Below are positions 37,032 through 46,140 of a stretch of DNA of 64,000 nt, piece by piece. This stretch comes from Algoriphagus sp. TR-M9. Lineage in GTDB: Bacteria; Bacteroidota; Bacteroidia; Cytophagales; Cyclobacteriaceae. Within the stretch, counting starts at the first letter, position 1. Every line of letters starts with the position of its first letter. The DNA is taken from positions 2,427,001-2,491,000 of the forward strand of contig NZ_CP115160.1 of assembly GCF_027594545.1 (NCBI RefSeq), given 5' to 3'. The position numbers and the translations under genes were made by a program. The notes beneath the pieces are model-generated. The model had not been told where the DNA came from and did no database searches. It was given only the letters and a program-made list of their open reading frames with translations.

Positions 37032-38150
37032 ATGAAGGAGTTTCAAGCTATTATTCGAGCCTACGAATCCTATAAAACTCAAAATACACAAACTGCTCTG
37101 GCGACTGTGGTGCAGGTGGATGGGTCTGCCTATCGCCGACCCGGAGCAAGAATGCTTGTAAGTGCAAGTGGGGAACTTACTGGAGCCATCAGTGGAGGAT
37201 GCTTGGAAGGAGATGCGCTTCGCAAAGCCCAAACGGTGATATTTCAGCAAAAATCCATGCTCGTCACCTACGATACCACAGACGAGGATGACCAAAAATT
37301 CGGAGTGGGTTTAGGCTGCAATGGAATTATCCACGTATTAATAGAACCTATTGATTATCAAAATACTATAAACCCAATTGAATTACTGAAAATAGCCCTA
37401 AAGGACAGAGTATTTTGTAGGCTAATCACCGTTTTTTCTGTAAAATATTCCAAACAGGAGCAGATCGGAACTAAGGTGCTGTTAAAGGAAAATCGGATTT
37501 ACGAAGCAAAGGAAAAGTTGGCTATTGAACTTTGGGCAAGTATAGAGCAGGAAATCAACCATACCAAAAGTAGCCAGCATATCATCCGAAGCTATCCGGA
37601 ACTGGACGGGATTCAGGTTTTTATAGAATCCATACGCCCTGCAATTCGGGTTTTACTTTTTGGGGCCGGTAATGACACCCTTCCATTGGCGAAGATGGCG
37701 GACTTACTTGGCTTAGAATTGATACTGATTGACGGAAGAAAAAACCTGGCTAACCCAGGTAGATTTCCTACAGCCCATGAAATTATCACAGGTTCTGGTG
37801 ATGAAGTAGTCAAGCATGTACAGACAGATGCCTATACCGCTGCCTTGCTTATGACCCATAATTTCGAGTATGAAGCCTTGGTTTTGAAAGATTTGGCATC
37901 AAAAAATCTGCATTATATAGGAATTCTGGGACCTAAAAAGAAATCTGAAAAGATGCTGGAAAGACTGAACGCTCAGGGAATACCTGTGAATCAAGGCAGT
38001 ATCTACTCTCCCATGGGTTTGGATATAGGAGCGGAAGGGTCTGAAGAAATCGCCCTCTCGATTTTGGCAGAAATAAAAGCTGTTTTTGCCGGAAAGAGTG
38101 GTAGCTTTCTGCGGCAAAAGGACGGCCCCATACACGAAGAAGACCGATAA
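37032..38150 (+). CDS. XdhC/CoxI family molybdenum hydroxylase maturation factor
   Basis: 372 residues. The N-terminal XdhC_CoxI domain shows VVQVDGSAYRRPGARML and the ISGGCLEGD motif with its conserved Cys. The C-terminal XdhC Rossmann domain begins RVLLFGAGNDTLPLAKMA near residue 203 and contains the MTHNFEYEALVLKDL and YIGILGPKKK motifs. XdhC proteins bind and sulfurate the molybdenum cofactor before insertion into hydroxylases of the xanthine dehydrogenase family. It is followed after 112 bp by mocA, and the IorA/IorB hydroxylase subunits lie about 2.5-5 kb further on. Confidence 0.94.
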   Translation: MKEFQAIIRAYESYKTQNTQTALATVVQVDGSAYRRPGARMLVSASGELTGAISGGCLEGDALRKAQTVIFQQKSMLVTYDTTDEDDQKFGVGLGCNGIIHVLIEPIDYQNTINPIELLKIALKDRVFCRLITVFSVKYSKQEQIGTKVLLKENRIYEAKEKLAIELWASIEQEINHTKSSQHIIRSYPELDGIQVFIESIRPAIRVLLFGAGNDTLPLAKMADLLGLELILIDGRKNLANPGRFPTAHEIITGSGDEVVKHVQTDAYTAALLMTHNFEYEALVLKDLASKNLHYIGILGPKKKSEKMLERLNAQGIPVNQGSIYSPMGLDIGAEGSEEIALSILAEIKAVFAGKSGSFLRQKDGPIHEEDR

Positions 38151-38262
38151 ATCGAGGATGTTGGGAACTACACAAGGGGGATGATTACCCATGGTGCAAG
38201 ATTCCATCCCGTTCCCTTCGTCACCAGATAGGTTCTGGCCATTTTAATACAATGATAAACAC

Positions 38263-38844
38263 ATGAAAACAGGAATAATCATACTTGCTGCAGGAGAATC
38301 CACCCGACTGGGCTACCCCAAGCAAATCGCGCAATACAAGGGTAAAACCCTACTGCAACTGGCGATAGATGCCGCCAACGGAGCAAATGCAGAGAAAAGA
38401 GTGGTGGTTTTGGGAGCAAACCGGGACGAAATTAAGAAGACCTTTTCTGGAGCCAGTATTCCTAACATTCCCAACCCAAACTTTCAAAAAGGCATGTCTT
38501 CCAGTATCAAAATCGGGCTGGAATACATGCTGAAATTTGACAAGCCCGATCAGGTGATCATCATGCTCTGTGACCAACCTTTTGTGGATTCCAAGCTTCT
38601 GAACAAGCTAATCGAAGCGCAGAAGGAAAGCGAAAAAGGCATAGTGTCCTGTAAGTATTCTAAAACCTTTGGAGTTCCCATACTTTTCGGAAAAGCATAT
38701 TTAAAGGAGTTGATGCAGCTTAGCGGTGACGAGGGCGCCAAAAAACTCGCTTTGGCACATGAAGATGATATGGAGTACGTTTCTTTTCCCAAAGGAAAGG
38801 TGGATATAGATACCGAGGAGGACTTGAGAGATTTGAATTTGTAA
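38263..38844 (+). CDS. MocA-like molybdenum cofactor nucleotidyltransferase
   Basis: 193 residues, the usual size. The nucleotidyltransferase signature LAAGESTRLGYPKQ at the N-terminus, MLCDQPFV near 105 and a late VDIDTEEDL identify the MocA/MobA-like family. Such enzymes join CTP (or GTP) to molybdopterin to make the dinucleotide cofactor used by molybdenum hydroxylases. The position directly after xdhC strongly supports this role; MCD synthesis for IorB-type enzymes is the most likely. It converges with the cysteine desulfurase gene across 30 bp. Confidence 0.92.
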   Translation: MKTGIIILAAGESTRLGYPKQIAQYKGKTLLQLAIDAANGANAEKRVVVLGANRDEIKKTFSGASIPNIPNPNFQKGMSSSIKIGLEYMLKFDKPDQVIIMLCDQPFVDSKLLNKLIEAQKESEKGIVSCKYSKTFGVPILFGKAYLKELMQLSGDEGAKKLALAHEDDMEYVSFPKGKVDIDTEEDLRDLNL

Positions 38845-38874
38845 TTTGGAAAGTCACTAAGCGCAGCCTCTAAC

Positions 38875-40011
38875 CTACCGCAAGTCCTTCACCACCTCTT
38901 CGACCCACTCAGCCGCATCCAGTACATCCTTCTCAGTGGTATTTCTTCCCAAACTGAAGCGTATAGAAGCTCTTCCCAGATCAGTAGCTAATCCCATAGC
39001 CTGAAGCACATGAGAGGGTTTTGGGGAAATACTCGTACAGGCGGAGCCAGAGCTTACGGCTATTTTCTGGCAGACTTTTTTCAAAAGCTCTTCACCTTCC
39101 ACGCCACCAAAGGCAATATTACTCACATGAGTAAGTCTATGCTTCCCCCCATTCAAACGTGTGTCCGAAATAGCCAGAAGTCTCATTTCCAAAAGATCCC
39201 GTAATTCTTGCAGTCGCTGGGATTCTATTTTCATTTCCGATTTTCTAAGCACTGCGGCTCTTCCCATCCCTACTATCCCAGGCACATTTAAGGTCCCGGA
39301 TCGAAAGCCTTTTTCATGCCCTCCCCCATGAATCTGGGCAATAGGCTTTGGCAGAGTATGATTATGCCGGATAAAAAGTGCCCCCACACCCTTAGGACCA
39401 TAAAACTTATGCGCGGAAATCGCCATTAAATGTATGCCCTGAAGAGTTAGCGGAATTTTTCCCGCAGCTTGGACAGCATCTGAGAAAAAGATAAGATTTC
39501 TTTCCTCAGCGAGTTTGGAAATCTCCTCTACCGGATGAATTACGCCTGTTTCATTATTGGCCCACATCAGGCAGATCATTTTGGTGTGCGGAAGTATGCT
39601 GGCTCGAAGTTCTTCAATGCTAATATTCCCCTCTTTATCCACAGGCAAGTAAGTGACTTCTATCCCTCTTTCTTCCAGTGATTGAAGGGCATCGAGTACT
39701 GCTTTATGCTCGGTTTGACAAGTGATATAATGCTGCTTTTCTCCCGGAAACAAATCAAAAACGCCTTTGATGGCCAAGTTGATACCTTCGGTAGCTCCCG
39801 AGGTAAAAATGATTTCCTTGGGCTGCGCGCCTATTAAGTTTGCAATTTGCTCTCGCGCTTCCTCAACAGCATTTTCAGCCACCCAACCGTAAGCATGTGA
39901 CTTACTTGCTGCATTCCCGAAATGCGCTCCAAACCAAGGAATCATCGCTTCAATCACTTCTGCAGCGCAAGGAGTGGTAGCATTGTAATCTAGGTAAATA
40001 GGGTAATTCAT
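38875..40011 (-). CDS. Cysteine desulfurase (NifS/IscS family)
   Basis: 378 residues, fold-type I PLP enzyme. YLDYNATTPC opens the protein, IFTSGATEGINLA binds cofactor phosphate, the PLP Lys202 sits in ISAHKFYGPKG, and the persulfide-forming Cys325 lies in SSGSACTS. These are all family hallmarks. It releases sulfur from cysteine as enzyme-bound persulfide. It lies between the mocA and iorBA genes. Sulfuration of the molybdenum cofactor held by XdhC is therefore a plausible specific role, with general Fe-S assembly as the alternative. Confidence 0.93.
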   Translation of the reverse strand: MNYPIYLDYNATTPCAAEVIEAMIPWFGAHFGNAASKSHAYGWVAENAVEEAREQIANLIGAQPKEIIFTSGATEGINLAIKGVFDLFPGEKQHYITCQTEHKAVLDALQSLEERGIEVTYLPVDKEGNISIEELRASILPHTKMICLMWANNETGVIHPVEEISKLAEERNLIFFSDAVQAAGKIPLTLQGIHLMAISAHKFYGPKGVGALFIRHNHTLPKPIAQIHGGGHEKGFRSGTLNVPGIVGMGRAAVLRKSEMKIESQRLQELRDLLEMRLLAISDTRLNGGKHRLTHVSNIAFGGVEGEELLKKVCQKIAVSSGSACTSISPKPSHVLQAMGLATDLGRASIRFSLGRNTTEKDVLDAAEWVEEVVKDLR

Positions 40012-40182
40012 TTTCTAAAGTAAGTAGTGCCTAGTTATTAGACCATTGTATATCGGGATTTTTAATGTCTTTTATATAAAAATGTCCACGGTCCACAGAC
40101 GAAAGTCAACAGCAGGGAGTGGTCAGTCGGACATTAGAGCAATAATTTTTACTTTTATCTAATATTTCTCATAATTTCCACC

Positions 40183-40527
40183 ATGCAAGAAATCTGGTCA
40201 CTAACTATCCCCAACTCTAAAAATCCAAATTCAGAAGTACTCAAGCAAACCTTAAAAGAAAACCAGAAGGACTTAGGGATCTTCCTCTCCTACTACTTCA
40301 AAAAAGAGGGAGCACTGGCCGAGAAAGTGGATTTAGCCTCAGAAATCACCTTCAATGATCCGGAAACGGGTAGTTTTAATTTGGAATTTGATCTGATTCA
40401 CTTCAATGCCTGCTTGGCTATTCATGAGCAAAAGCGGGAACAATTGAAAATCACATTTGAGATCCAGGGCAAGCAGTTTATTCTCAAAGGCCCGTATTGG
40501 CCAGAGAGAGAAATGGATGAAATTTAG
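40183..40527 (+). CDS. Small protein of unknown function
   Basis: 114 residues with no leader or membrane segment and an acidic, mixed alpha/beta composition. It is read from the ATG at 40183 and followed by a good terminator 30 bp downstream, which supports expression. No family is recognised; MQEIWSLTIPNSKNP and KITFEIQGKQFILKGPYW are its most distinctive parts. It sits in the molybdenum hydroxylase region, but on its own strand and as a single gene, so no function is inferred. Confidence 0.6.
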   Translation: MQEIWSLTIPNSKNPNSEVLKQTLKENQKDLGIFLSYYFKKEGALAEKVDLASEITFNDPETGSFNLEFDLIHFNACLAIHEQKREQLKITFEIQGKQFILKGPYWPEREMDEI

Positions 40528-40556
40528 TCAGTAATAACTAGCTATAAACCTCAAGA

Positions 40557-40590
40557 AAAAGCACCTCCAATAAACGCTGGAAGTGCTTTT
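40557..40590 (+). terminator. Terminator after the 114-residue gene
   Basis: Arms AAAAGCACCTCCA and TGGAAGTGCTTTT pair over 13 bp with one mismatch and an 8-nt loop. A T run lies at the 3' end. Confidence 0.75.
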
Positions 40591-40674
40591 CTACTAATCT
40601 CAACTCTTGATTCTTGACTCTCGGCTCTTGATTCTAGTTACTTTCTACTTGATACTAGATACTTGTTACTCCCT
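40591..40674. repeat. Degenerate short-word repeat (CTTGATTCT/CTTGATACT type)
   Basis: About 75 bp built of imperfect repeats of a 7-10 bp word: CTCTTGATTCTTGACTC, GGCTCTTGATTCTAG, CTACTTGATACTAGAT and ACTTGTTACT. It lies directly after a terminator and before the iorB stop codon. No coding or known element explains it. Confidence 0.6.
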
Positions 40675-42840
40675 TCAAGCTCTCTTAATCGCCAGATTCA
40701 AATCCTGAAACTCCTTTTGCTCTATAAAAGGCTGGCTTCTTAACCTTCGCTGGGTAGCGCTATAGATGGCATTGGCGATGGCTCCTCCTGTAGGCGGCAA
40801 GCAAGGCTCCCCAAGACCGGTAGGATCATATCCACTATCCAGGTAATAAGTATCCACCTCCGGCACCTCTTTCATCCGGATCAGGCGGTATTTATCAAAG
40901 TTAGTCTGCGTAGGCAAGCCTCCTTCAAAAGTCAGGTTGCCATACATCGCATGTCCCATCCCATCTACCACTCCTCCACGTACCTGGTGATTTGCCCCGG
41001 TAGGGTTGACCACCATGCCACAGTCAGTGACCACGTGAATCTTCTTAAGTGTAGGAGTTCCGTTTTCCATCTCAATATCAGCTACTTGAGCCACATAAGT
41101 TCTATGAGAGAAATAAACCGAGAACCCTTGCTTTACATTCGGGTTTTTACCCCAATTTGATCGCTGAGCTGCTTCCTTGGTCACCGCTATCATGCGATCC
41201 ACATCGTATCGCAATTCACCACCAACGGGGTTTGCCTTTGCTTTTTCCATCAGCTCCAACCTAAACTGTACAGGATCCTTCTTAGCCGCTTCAGCTACTT
41301 CATCCAGAAATGACTGTTCTGCATAAGCCAGAAAGTTAGTGATCGGAGCGCGCCAGGCATTAGTAGTAATGCTAGACTCGTAATTCACATTTTCTATCAG
41401 CACATTGTCCACTGCTCCTGAAGGGAAATTATGCTCTCGGGTACTATTTCCTGCATTCATGCCAACTCCTCTGAGTTTGTAGCCGGTCATATTTCCTGCT
41501 GCATCCAGTGCCGCTTCAAATCTATACCTAACCGCTGGCCTATAAGCTCCGCCGGTAAGATCATCTTCTCTACTCCAGGTCAACTTCACCGGAGCCTTCA
41601 TCAGTTGGGATATTTTCACCGCTTCCTCCACATAGTCTGCACGAAGTCTCCTGCCAAAACCTCCTCCCAGTCGAGTAATTTCTACGGTAATATTTTCAGG
41701 GGCAATTCCGGTTATTTGAGCAGCAGTTCCTCTGGCTCGCTCAGGAGTTTGCGTGGGCCCGATCAACTCTACCTTATCTGCTTGCACATGTGCAAAGAAA
41801 TTCATAGGCTCCATAGGAGAATGAGAGAGAAAAGGACACTGGTATTCAGCGCTCACCACCTGGGCAGCGTTATTGAAAGCAGCATTCACATTTCCATCTT
41901 CCCGCTTCACTTCCGCCTTTCCATTTGCCAATAAATCCTTAAAAATCTGATCGTGATCCGTTGAGCTTTCTACCTTTCCATCTGCCTCGTATTCTACCTT
42001 GAGCAGTTTTTTGGCTTTCATCAGGGGCCAGGTGGAAGTTCCCACTATGGCCACACTATTGTCAAAGCTTACCACATCTTTCACCCCCGCCACATTCTTT
42101 GCAGCTGCATCATCAAGGGATTTAATTTTCATCCCAAAAGGCGCACGCTGCACCATGGCATGTAGCATTCCATCTCTGTGAAAATCCAGCCCAAAAAGCG
42201 GCTTCCCTGTAAATAATGCCTCATTTTCCACATTTTTCACAGGAGTACCTATGATTTTGAAATCCTTTTTATCCTTTAGGGTCACTTCCTCCGGCGCCGT
42301 CAGCAGTGCTGCTTCTGCCACTACCTCTCCATAGCCTATTTTCTTTCCACTTCCCTTATGATAAATAATCCCCTCACTAGTGGACAGTTCCGAGACGGGA
42401 ACCTCCAGTTTTTTGGCAGCGGCGGCTACCAAAAGATGACGGGCTGTAGCTCCGGCCATTCTCAGTCTCTCCCAGGAATGCGGCATAGCTCCTGATCCAC
42501 CGGTAAGCTGACGCTCATATTTATCCGTATCCAGATTTGCCTGCAGCACCCGTACTTTCTTCCAGTCAGCATCCAGCTCCTCGGCAACCACCATAGGAAA
42601 GGATGTTTTAATATTTTGTCCCAATTCTGGATTGGGTGAGTATATCACTATGTCTCCACTCGGAGCTATGCTCAAAAATGCATTGAAACTATTTGCCTGA
42701 GCCAGAACCTCGTCTGTACTCAGCACCTGCATCTCCGGTGAGTCGCAACTCATCCAATTAAATCCTATCAGCAATCCTCCGGCTGTGGTACCGGCGATTT
42801 TCAGAAAATCTCTTCGGTTGGTTTTGGTAAGTGTAGCCAT
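40675..42840 (-). CDS. Molybdopterin-binding subunit of a xanthine dehydrogenase-family hydroxylase (IorB-like)
   Basis: 721 residues. A twin-arginine signal (TNRRDFLKIAGTTAGG) at the N-terminus predicts folded export to the periplasm. The catalytic subunit then follows the IorB/aldehyde-dehydrogenase form with two molybdenum-binding parts: GGGFGRRLRADYVEEAVKIS near the middle, NAWRAPITNFLAYAEQSF, and the C-terminal GLGEPCLPPTGGAIANAIY containing the active-site Glu. The family hydroxylates aldehydes or N-heterocycles. It is immediately downstream of the 2Fe-2S subunit gene (2-bp gap), the normal order. No FAD subunit is present, as usual for IorAB-type enzymes that pass electrons to cytochromes. 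Confidence 0.93.
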   Translation of the reverse strand: MATLTKTNRRDFLKIAGTTAGGLLIGFNWMSCDSPEMQVLSTDEVLAQANSFNAFLSIAPSGDIVIYSPNPELGQNIKTSFPMVVAEELDADWKKVRVLQANLDTDKYERQLTGGSGAMPHSWERLRMAGATARHLLVAAAAKKLEVPVSELSTSEGIIYHKGSGKKIGYGEVVAEAALLTAPEEVTLKDKKDFKIIGTPVKNVENEALFTGKPLFGLDFHRDGMLHAMVQRAPFGMKIKSLDDAAAKNVAGVKDVVSFDNSVAIVGTSTWPLMKAKKLLKVEYEADGKVESSTDHDQIFKDLLANGKAEVKREDGNVNAAFNNAAQVVSAEYQCPFLSHSPMEPMNFFAHVQADKVELIGPTQTPERARGTAAQITGIAPENITVEITRLGGGFGRRLRADYVEEAVKISQLMKAPVKLTWSREDDLTGGAYRPAVRYRFEAALDAAGNMTGYKLRGVGMNAGNSTREHNFPSGAVDNVLIENVNYESSITTNAWRAPITNFLAYAEQSFLDEVAEAAKKDPVQFRLELMEKAKANPVGGELRYDVDRMIAVTKEAAQRSNWGKNPNVKQGFSVYFSHRTYVAQVADIEMENGTPTLKKIHVVTDCGMVVNPTGANHQVRGGVVDGMGHAMYGNLTFEGGLPTQTNFDKYRLIRMKEVPEVDTYYLDSGYDPTGLGEPCLPPTGGAIANAIYSATQRRLRSQPFIEQKEFQDLNLAIKRA

Positions 42841-42842
42841 AG

Positions 42843-43301
42843 TTATTTGGATTTAGCAGCCATTGCAACGGCCTCTCTGATTTTATGATAAGTTCCGCAT
42901 CGGCAAATATTCCTGTTCATGGCGTTTTCTATTTCCTCCATGCTAGGACTAGGGTTTTTGTCCAGAAAAGCTGCCGCATTCATGATCTGTCCGGCTTGAC
43001 AGTAGCCACACTGCGCCACATCTACCTCATCCCATGCTTTCTGTACGGGATGGTCCCCTTTCTCCGAAAGTCCTTCAATGGTGGTGATTTCATCTGAGGC
43101 CACACTGGACACAGGTAAGGAGCATGAAAAAACGGCTTCTCCATTCATATGCACGGTACAAGCGCCGCACTGGGCTATTCCACAAGAATATTTGGTCCCC
43201 ACCAGACCTAGATGATCCCGTAATACCCAAAGAAGTGGAGTATCATCTTCTACATCTACGGAGTGGGTTTTTCCGTTGATTTTGAGATTGAATGTTGACA
43301 T
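42843..43301 (-). CDS. 2Fe-2S subunit of a molybdenum hydroxylase (IorA-like)
   Basis: 152 residues from the ATG at 43301. A longer reading to 43451 adds 50 residues unlike the family and was rejected. The plant-ferredoxin-type cluster ligands are Cys40, Cys45, Cys48 and Cys60 (CGIAQCGAC). The second, helical cluster uses Cys98, Cys101, Cys133 and Cys135 (CGYC and CRC). It carries electrons from the molybdenum site of the IorB-like subunit encoded 2 bp downstream. It has no signal of its own and probably travels with the Tat-exported partner. Confidence 0.95.
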   Translation of the reverse strand: MSTFNLKINGKTHSVDVEDDTPLLWVLRDHLGLVGTKYSCGIAQCGACTVHMNGEAVFSCSLPVSSVASDEITTIEGLSEKGDHPVQKAWDEVDVAQCGYCQAGQIMNAAAFLDKNPSPSMEEIENAMNRNICRCGTYHKIREAVAMAAKSK

Positions 43302-43518
43302 AAGGCTATTTATTGTTTCGCATAATAAGTTAAAGAAAAACAGGTAGCTGCTAAAACCTACCATGTAAATTCTCAGACTATTTGGATAAAGTGAATCCTT
43401 CATTGGAAACAAAAACTGAAATTCCCACACTATTTCGCCCCTGGACTGCACCTTTTCTACCCTAAATGAGTTTATCCAAAGAATCTCACACCAGTAACCA
43501 CTAGCGCAGCTAAATTCT

Positions 43519-44661
43519 ATGCGTAGAAATCTACTTCACACAATCAAAGTTTTTATGATCACGCTTATTTCAATCGTACTGATCCTTGGGTTGATCATCG
43601 TATTATTTGTCAATCTGAGCCCACAATTTGGCGGCAATCCATCAAAGGAGGACATGCAGCAATACCAGCAACTTTCTTACTTTTCCCAGGGAAAATTCCA
43701 TAACCTGATGCCCACCAATATGGATATGGATTTCACCGAAGCAATAAAAATGCTTCCTGAATTTTTCAAAAACGATCCTTCCAGAAGGCCGGATTTTGAG
43801 CTTCCTGTGGTAAAAAGAGATTCCCTAGAACTGACGGAGCAAGTCCATGAAACCCGATTGGTGTGGTTTGGGCATTCTTCCTTTTTGCTTCAGCTCGAGG
43901 GCAAGAACATTCTGATAGACCCCATGTTCAGTGAAGTGCCCGCTCCCAATCCAATTCTCGGCAAGAAACGCTACAGCAAGGAGCTGCCCATCGCGGTGGA
44001 AAAGCTCCCTCATATAGATATGATCATTATGTCACATGATCATTACGATCATTTGGACTATGAGTCTATCCAGAAGTTAAAGTCTAAAACCAAGGCTTTC
44101 TACATGCCTTTGGGAATGGGGGCACACTTTGAAGAATGGGGCGTGGAAACATCCAAAATCCATGAATTGGGATGGTGGGATGAAATCCAGGCTAACGGGG
44201 TTTTCCTGGCTTTGACCCCTGCCCGGCATTTCTCAGGAAGAGGCCTGAACAATAGGTTCTCCACCCTCTGGGGCTCCTGGGTGATCAAGGGCAAATCCAA
44301 AAGCATTTACTTCAGCGGGGATAGTGGATATGGGCCGCACTTCAAGGAAATAGGAGAAAAATACGGACCATTTGACTTTGCCATGATGGAATGTGGGCAA
44401 TACAACGAACGCTGGACCGATATACACATGATTCCAGAGGAAACCGCCCAAGCGGCACAGGATATACAAGCCCAAAAGTTTATGCCCATTCACTGGGCAG
44501 CTTTCACCCTGGCCATGCACTCCTGGACAGATCCAGTGACCCGGGTGATCCAAAAAGCCGAAGAAATCAAGCAGGATATTGTGGTGCCCGTGATCGGGGA
44601 TTTTATCATTTTGGATGAAAATCTGGCCACCAAAACACAGTGGTGGAAAAGAAGTAACTAA
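43519..44661 (+). CDS. MBL-fold metallo-hydrolase, NAPE-PLD/UlaG-like, membrane-anchored
   Basis: 380 residues. One N-terminal hydrophobic helix (about 10-33) likely anchors the protein with its catalytic part outside the cytoplasm. The metallo-beta-lactamase fold follows: WFGHSSFLLQLEGKNILIDP, the zinc motif SHDHYDHLDY (HxHxDH-type), the third His in ARHFSGRGL, a metal Asp in YFSGDSGYG, and a late PIHWAAF His. This pattern is that of the N-acyl-phosphatidylethanolamine phospholipase D-like branch, so a lipid phosphodiester is a possible substrate, though bacterial members vary. It is monocistronic and diverges from iorA. Confidence 0.9.
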   Translation: MRRNLLHTIKVFMITLISIVLILGLIIVLFVNLSPQFGGNPSKEDMQQYQQLSYFSQGKFHNLMPTNMDMDFTEAIKMLPEFFKNDPSRRPDFELPVVKRDSLELTEQVHETRLVWFGHSSFLLQLEGKNILIDPMFSEVPAPNPILGKKRYSKELPIAVEKLPHIDMIIMSHDHYDHLDYESIQKLKSKTKAFYMPLGMGAHFEEWGVETSKIHELGWWDEIQANGVFLALTPARHFSGRGLNNRFSTLWGSWVIKGKSKSIYFSGDSGYGPHFKEIGEKYGPFDFAMMECGQYNERWTDIHMIPEETAQAAQDIQAQKFMPIHWAAFTLAMHSWTDPVTRVIQKAEEIKQDIVVPVIGDFIILDENLATKTQWWKRSN

Positions 44662-44828
44662 CACGCTGTAAATCAGATCAAAACCAAACTTATCCGGTAA
44701 ACCATACAGGCTATGAAGCACGAATGGCGGAGATTTTCACAATTTGATGAAATCATCCCTGCCATTTTTTACGCCATTTTTCCTAATTTGACACTTTAAT
44801 ATTTATTCTAAAACAACCTAAAAAACCT

Positions 44829-45977
44829 ATGGCTCAGACTATCAAAGCTGCTATCGTGGGAACCGGATTTATCGGCCCAGCTCATTTAGAAGCACTTAGA
44901 AGAATTCCTAATATCGAGGTAACCGGCCTTGTGGAAGTCAATCAAGAAGTAGCAGACTCCAAAGCTGAAGAGCTTGGCATCGCAAATGCCTACACTTTTG
45001 AAAATATGCTGAAGGATGACAGCATTCAAGTGGTACATATCTGTACGCCTAATTTCCTCCATTTCCCACAGGCCAAAGCATGTATGCTTGCCGGAAAACA
45101 TGTGGTCTGTGAAAAGCCCCTTTCCATGACCATAGAAGAGGCTGAAGAACTGGTTGCTATCGCCAAGGAAACCGGCCTGATCAATGCAGTTCACTTCAAC
45201 CTTCGCTACTACCCTATGGTGCGCCAGATGAAAGTTATGCGCGAAAAAGGCGATTTGGGAGATGTTTATTCCGTGATGGGTTCGTACTTACAGGATTGGC
45301 TGATTCATAAAACCGATTACAGCTGGAGATTGGATCCAAAGCAGTCCGGAGGCTCCAGAGTGGTAGCAGATATTGGCTCTCACATGCTGGATATGACGGA
45401 GTATGTAACTGGACTGAAAATCACAGCTGTGATGGCAGACTTCTCCATAGTTCACCCTACACGACTGAAGCCTTTGAAGGCAGTAGAATCCTTTTCTGGC
45501 AAGGCGCTAGATCCTTCAGATTATGAGGAATATGAGGTAACTTCTGAGGATTTTGCTTCTATCCTGCTTCGATTTGATAATGGACGTACTGGCACCATCA
45601 CCGTAAGTCAGGTAAATGCCGGACGCAAAAACCGACTGAATATTGAAATAGCAGGTTCAAAATCCAACTTTGAATTTAATGCTGAAAAGCCAAATGAGCT
45701 ATGGATAGGCAAGCGAGACGAGCCTAACGCTGTACTCATGAAAGACCCTGCCCTGGTGGACGAGGGTGCACGCTCACTGGTCAGCTTCCCGGGAGGACAT
45801 CAAGAAGGCTTCCCTGACACCTCAAAGCAACTGTTCAAGGAGGTTTATGCAGCCATACGAGAAGGCAAACAGCCTGAGAAAGCTACCTACCCTACCTTTG
45901 CAGATGGATTGAGAGAATTGATCATAGGCGAGGCTATAGTAGAAAGTAACGCGAAGGAAGCTTGGGTGAAGATTTAA
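44829..45977 (+). CDS. Gfo/Idh/MocA family oxidoreductase
   Basis: 382 residues. An N-terminal Rossmann domain (AIVGTGFIGPAHLEALRRI) binds NAD(P). The EKP motif CEKPLSMTIEEAEEL near residue 97 contains the conserved Lys. The C-terminal alpha/beta domain has LDPKQSGGSRVVADIGSHMLDM with the catalytic His. The family acts on sugars, inositols or related polyols; the exact substrate cannot be told. It has its own terminator (46004-46060) and no operon partner, so context gives little help. Confidence 0.92.
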   Translation: MAQTIKAAIVGTGFIGPAHLEALRRIPNIEVTGLVEVNQEVADSKAEELGIANAYTFENMLKDDSIQVVHICTPNFLHFPQAKACMLAGKHVVCEKPLSMTIEEAEELVAIAKETGLINAVHFNLRYYPMVRQMKVMREKGDLGDVYSVMGSYLQDWLIHKTDYSWRLDPKQSGGSRVVADIGSHMLDMTEYVTGLKITAVMADFSIVHPTRLKPLKAVESFSGKALDPSDYEEYEVTSEDFASILLRFDNGRTGTITVSQVNAGRKNRLNIEIAGSKSNFEFNAEKPNELWIGKRDEPNAVLMKDPALVDEGARSLVSFPGGHQEGFPDTSKQLFKEVYAAIREGKQPEKATYPTFADGLRELIIGEAIVESNAKEAWVKI

Positions 45978-46003
45978 GTTAAACCTTACTCTACCTTAGA
46001 AAC

Positions 46004-46060
46004 AAAGGCCGGAGATCTGAGAAATGAAACTTTGATATTTCTCATGATTCCGGCCTTTTA
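46004..46060 (+). terminator. Long-stem terminator after the Gfo/Idh/MocA gene
   Basis: An outer stem AAAGGCCGG/CCGGCCTTT and an inner stem TGAGAAAT/ATTTCTCA, separated by a short internal loop and ending in TTTTA. It lies 27 bp past the stop codon. Confidence 0.85.
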
Positions 46061-46140
46061 CATTTCTAATAAAGTCTAGGTGAAGATGTTCAGTTTTGAT
46101 AAATTGTCGTATTTTGAAACCAAATCTAAAACCAATAACA

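Noticed and set aside
42843..43451. Longer start for the IorA-like subunit at 43451
   Set aside because: The extra 50 residues are unlike the family; the ATG at 43301 gives the standard ferredoxin-domain start.
44233..44721. 162-codon open frame on the minus strand
   Set aside because: Antisense to the MBL-fold hydrolase, whose zinc motifs are intact.
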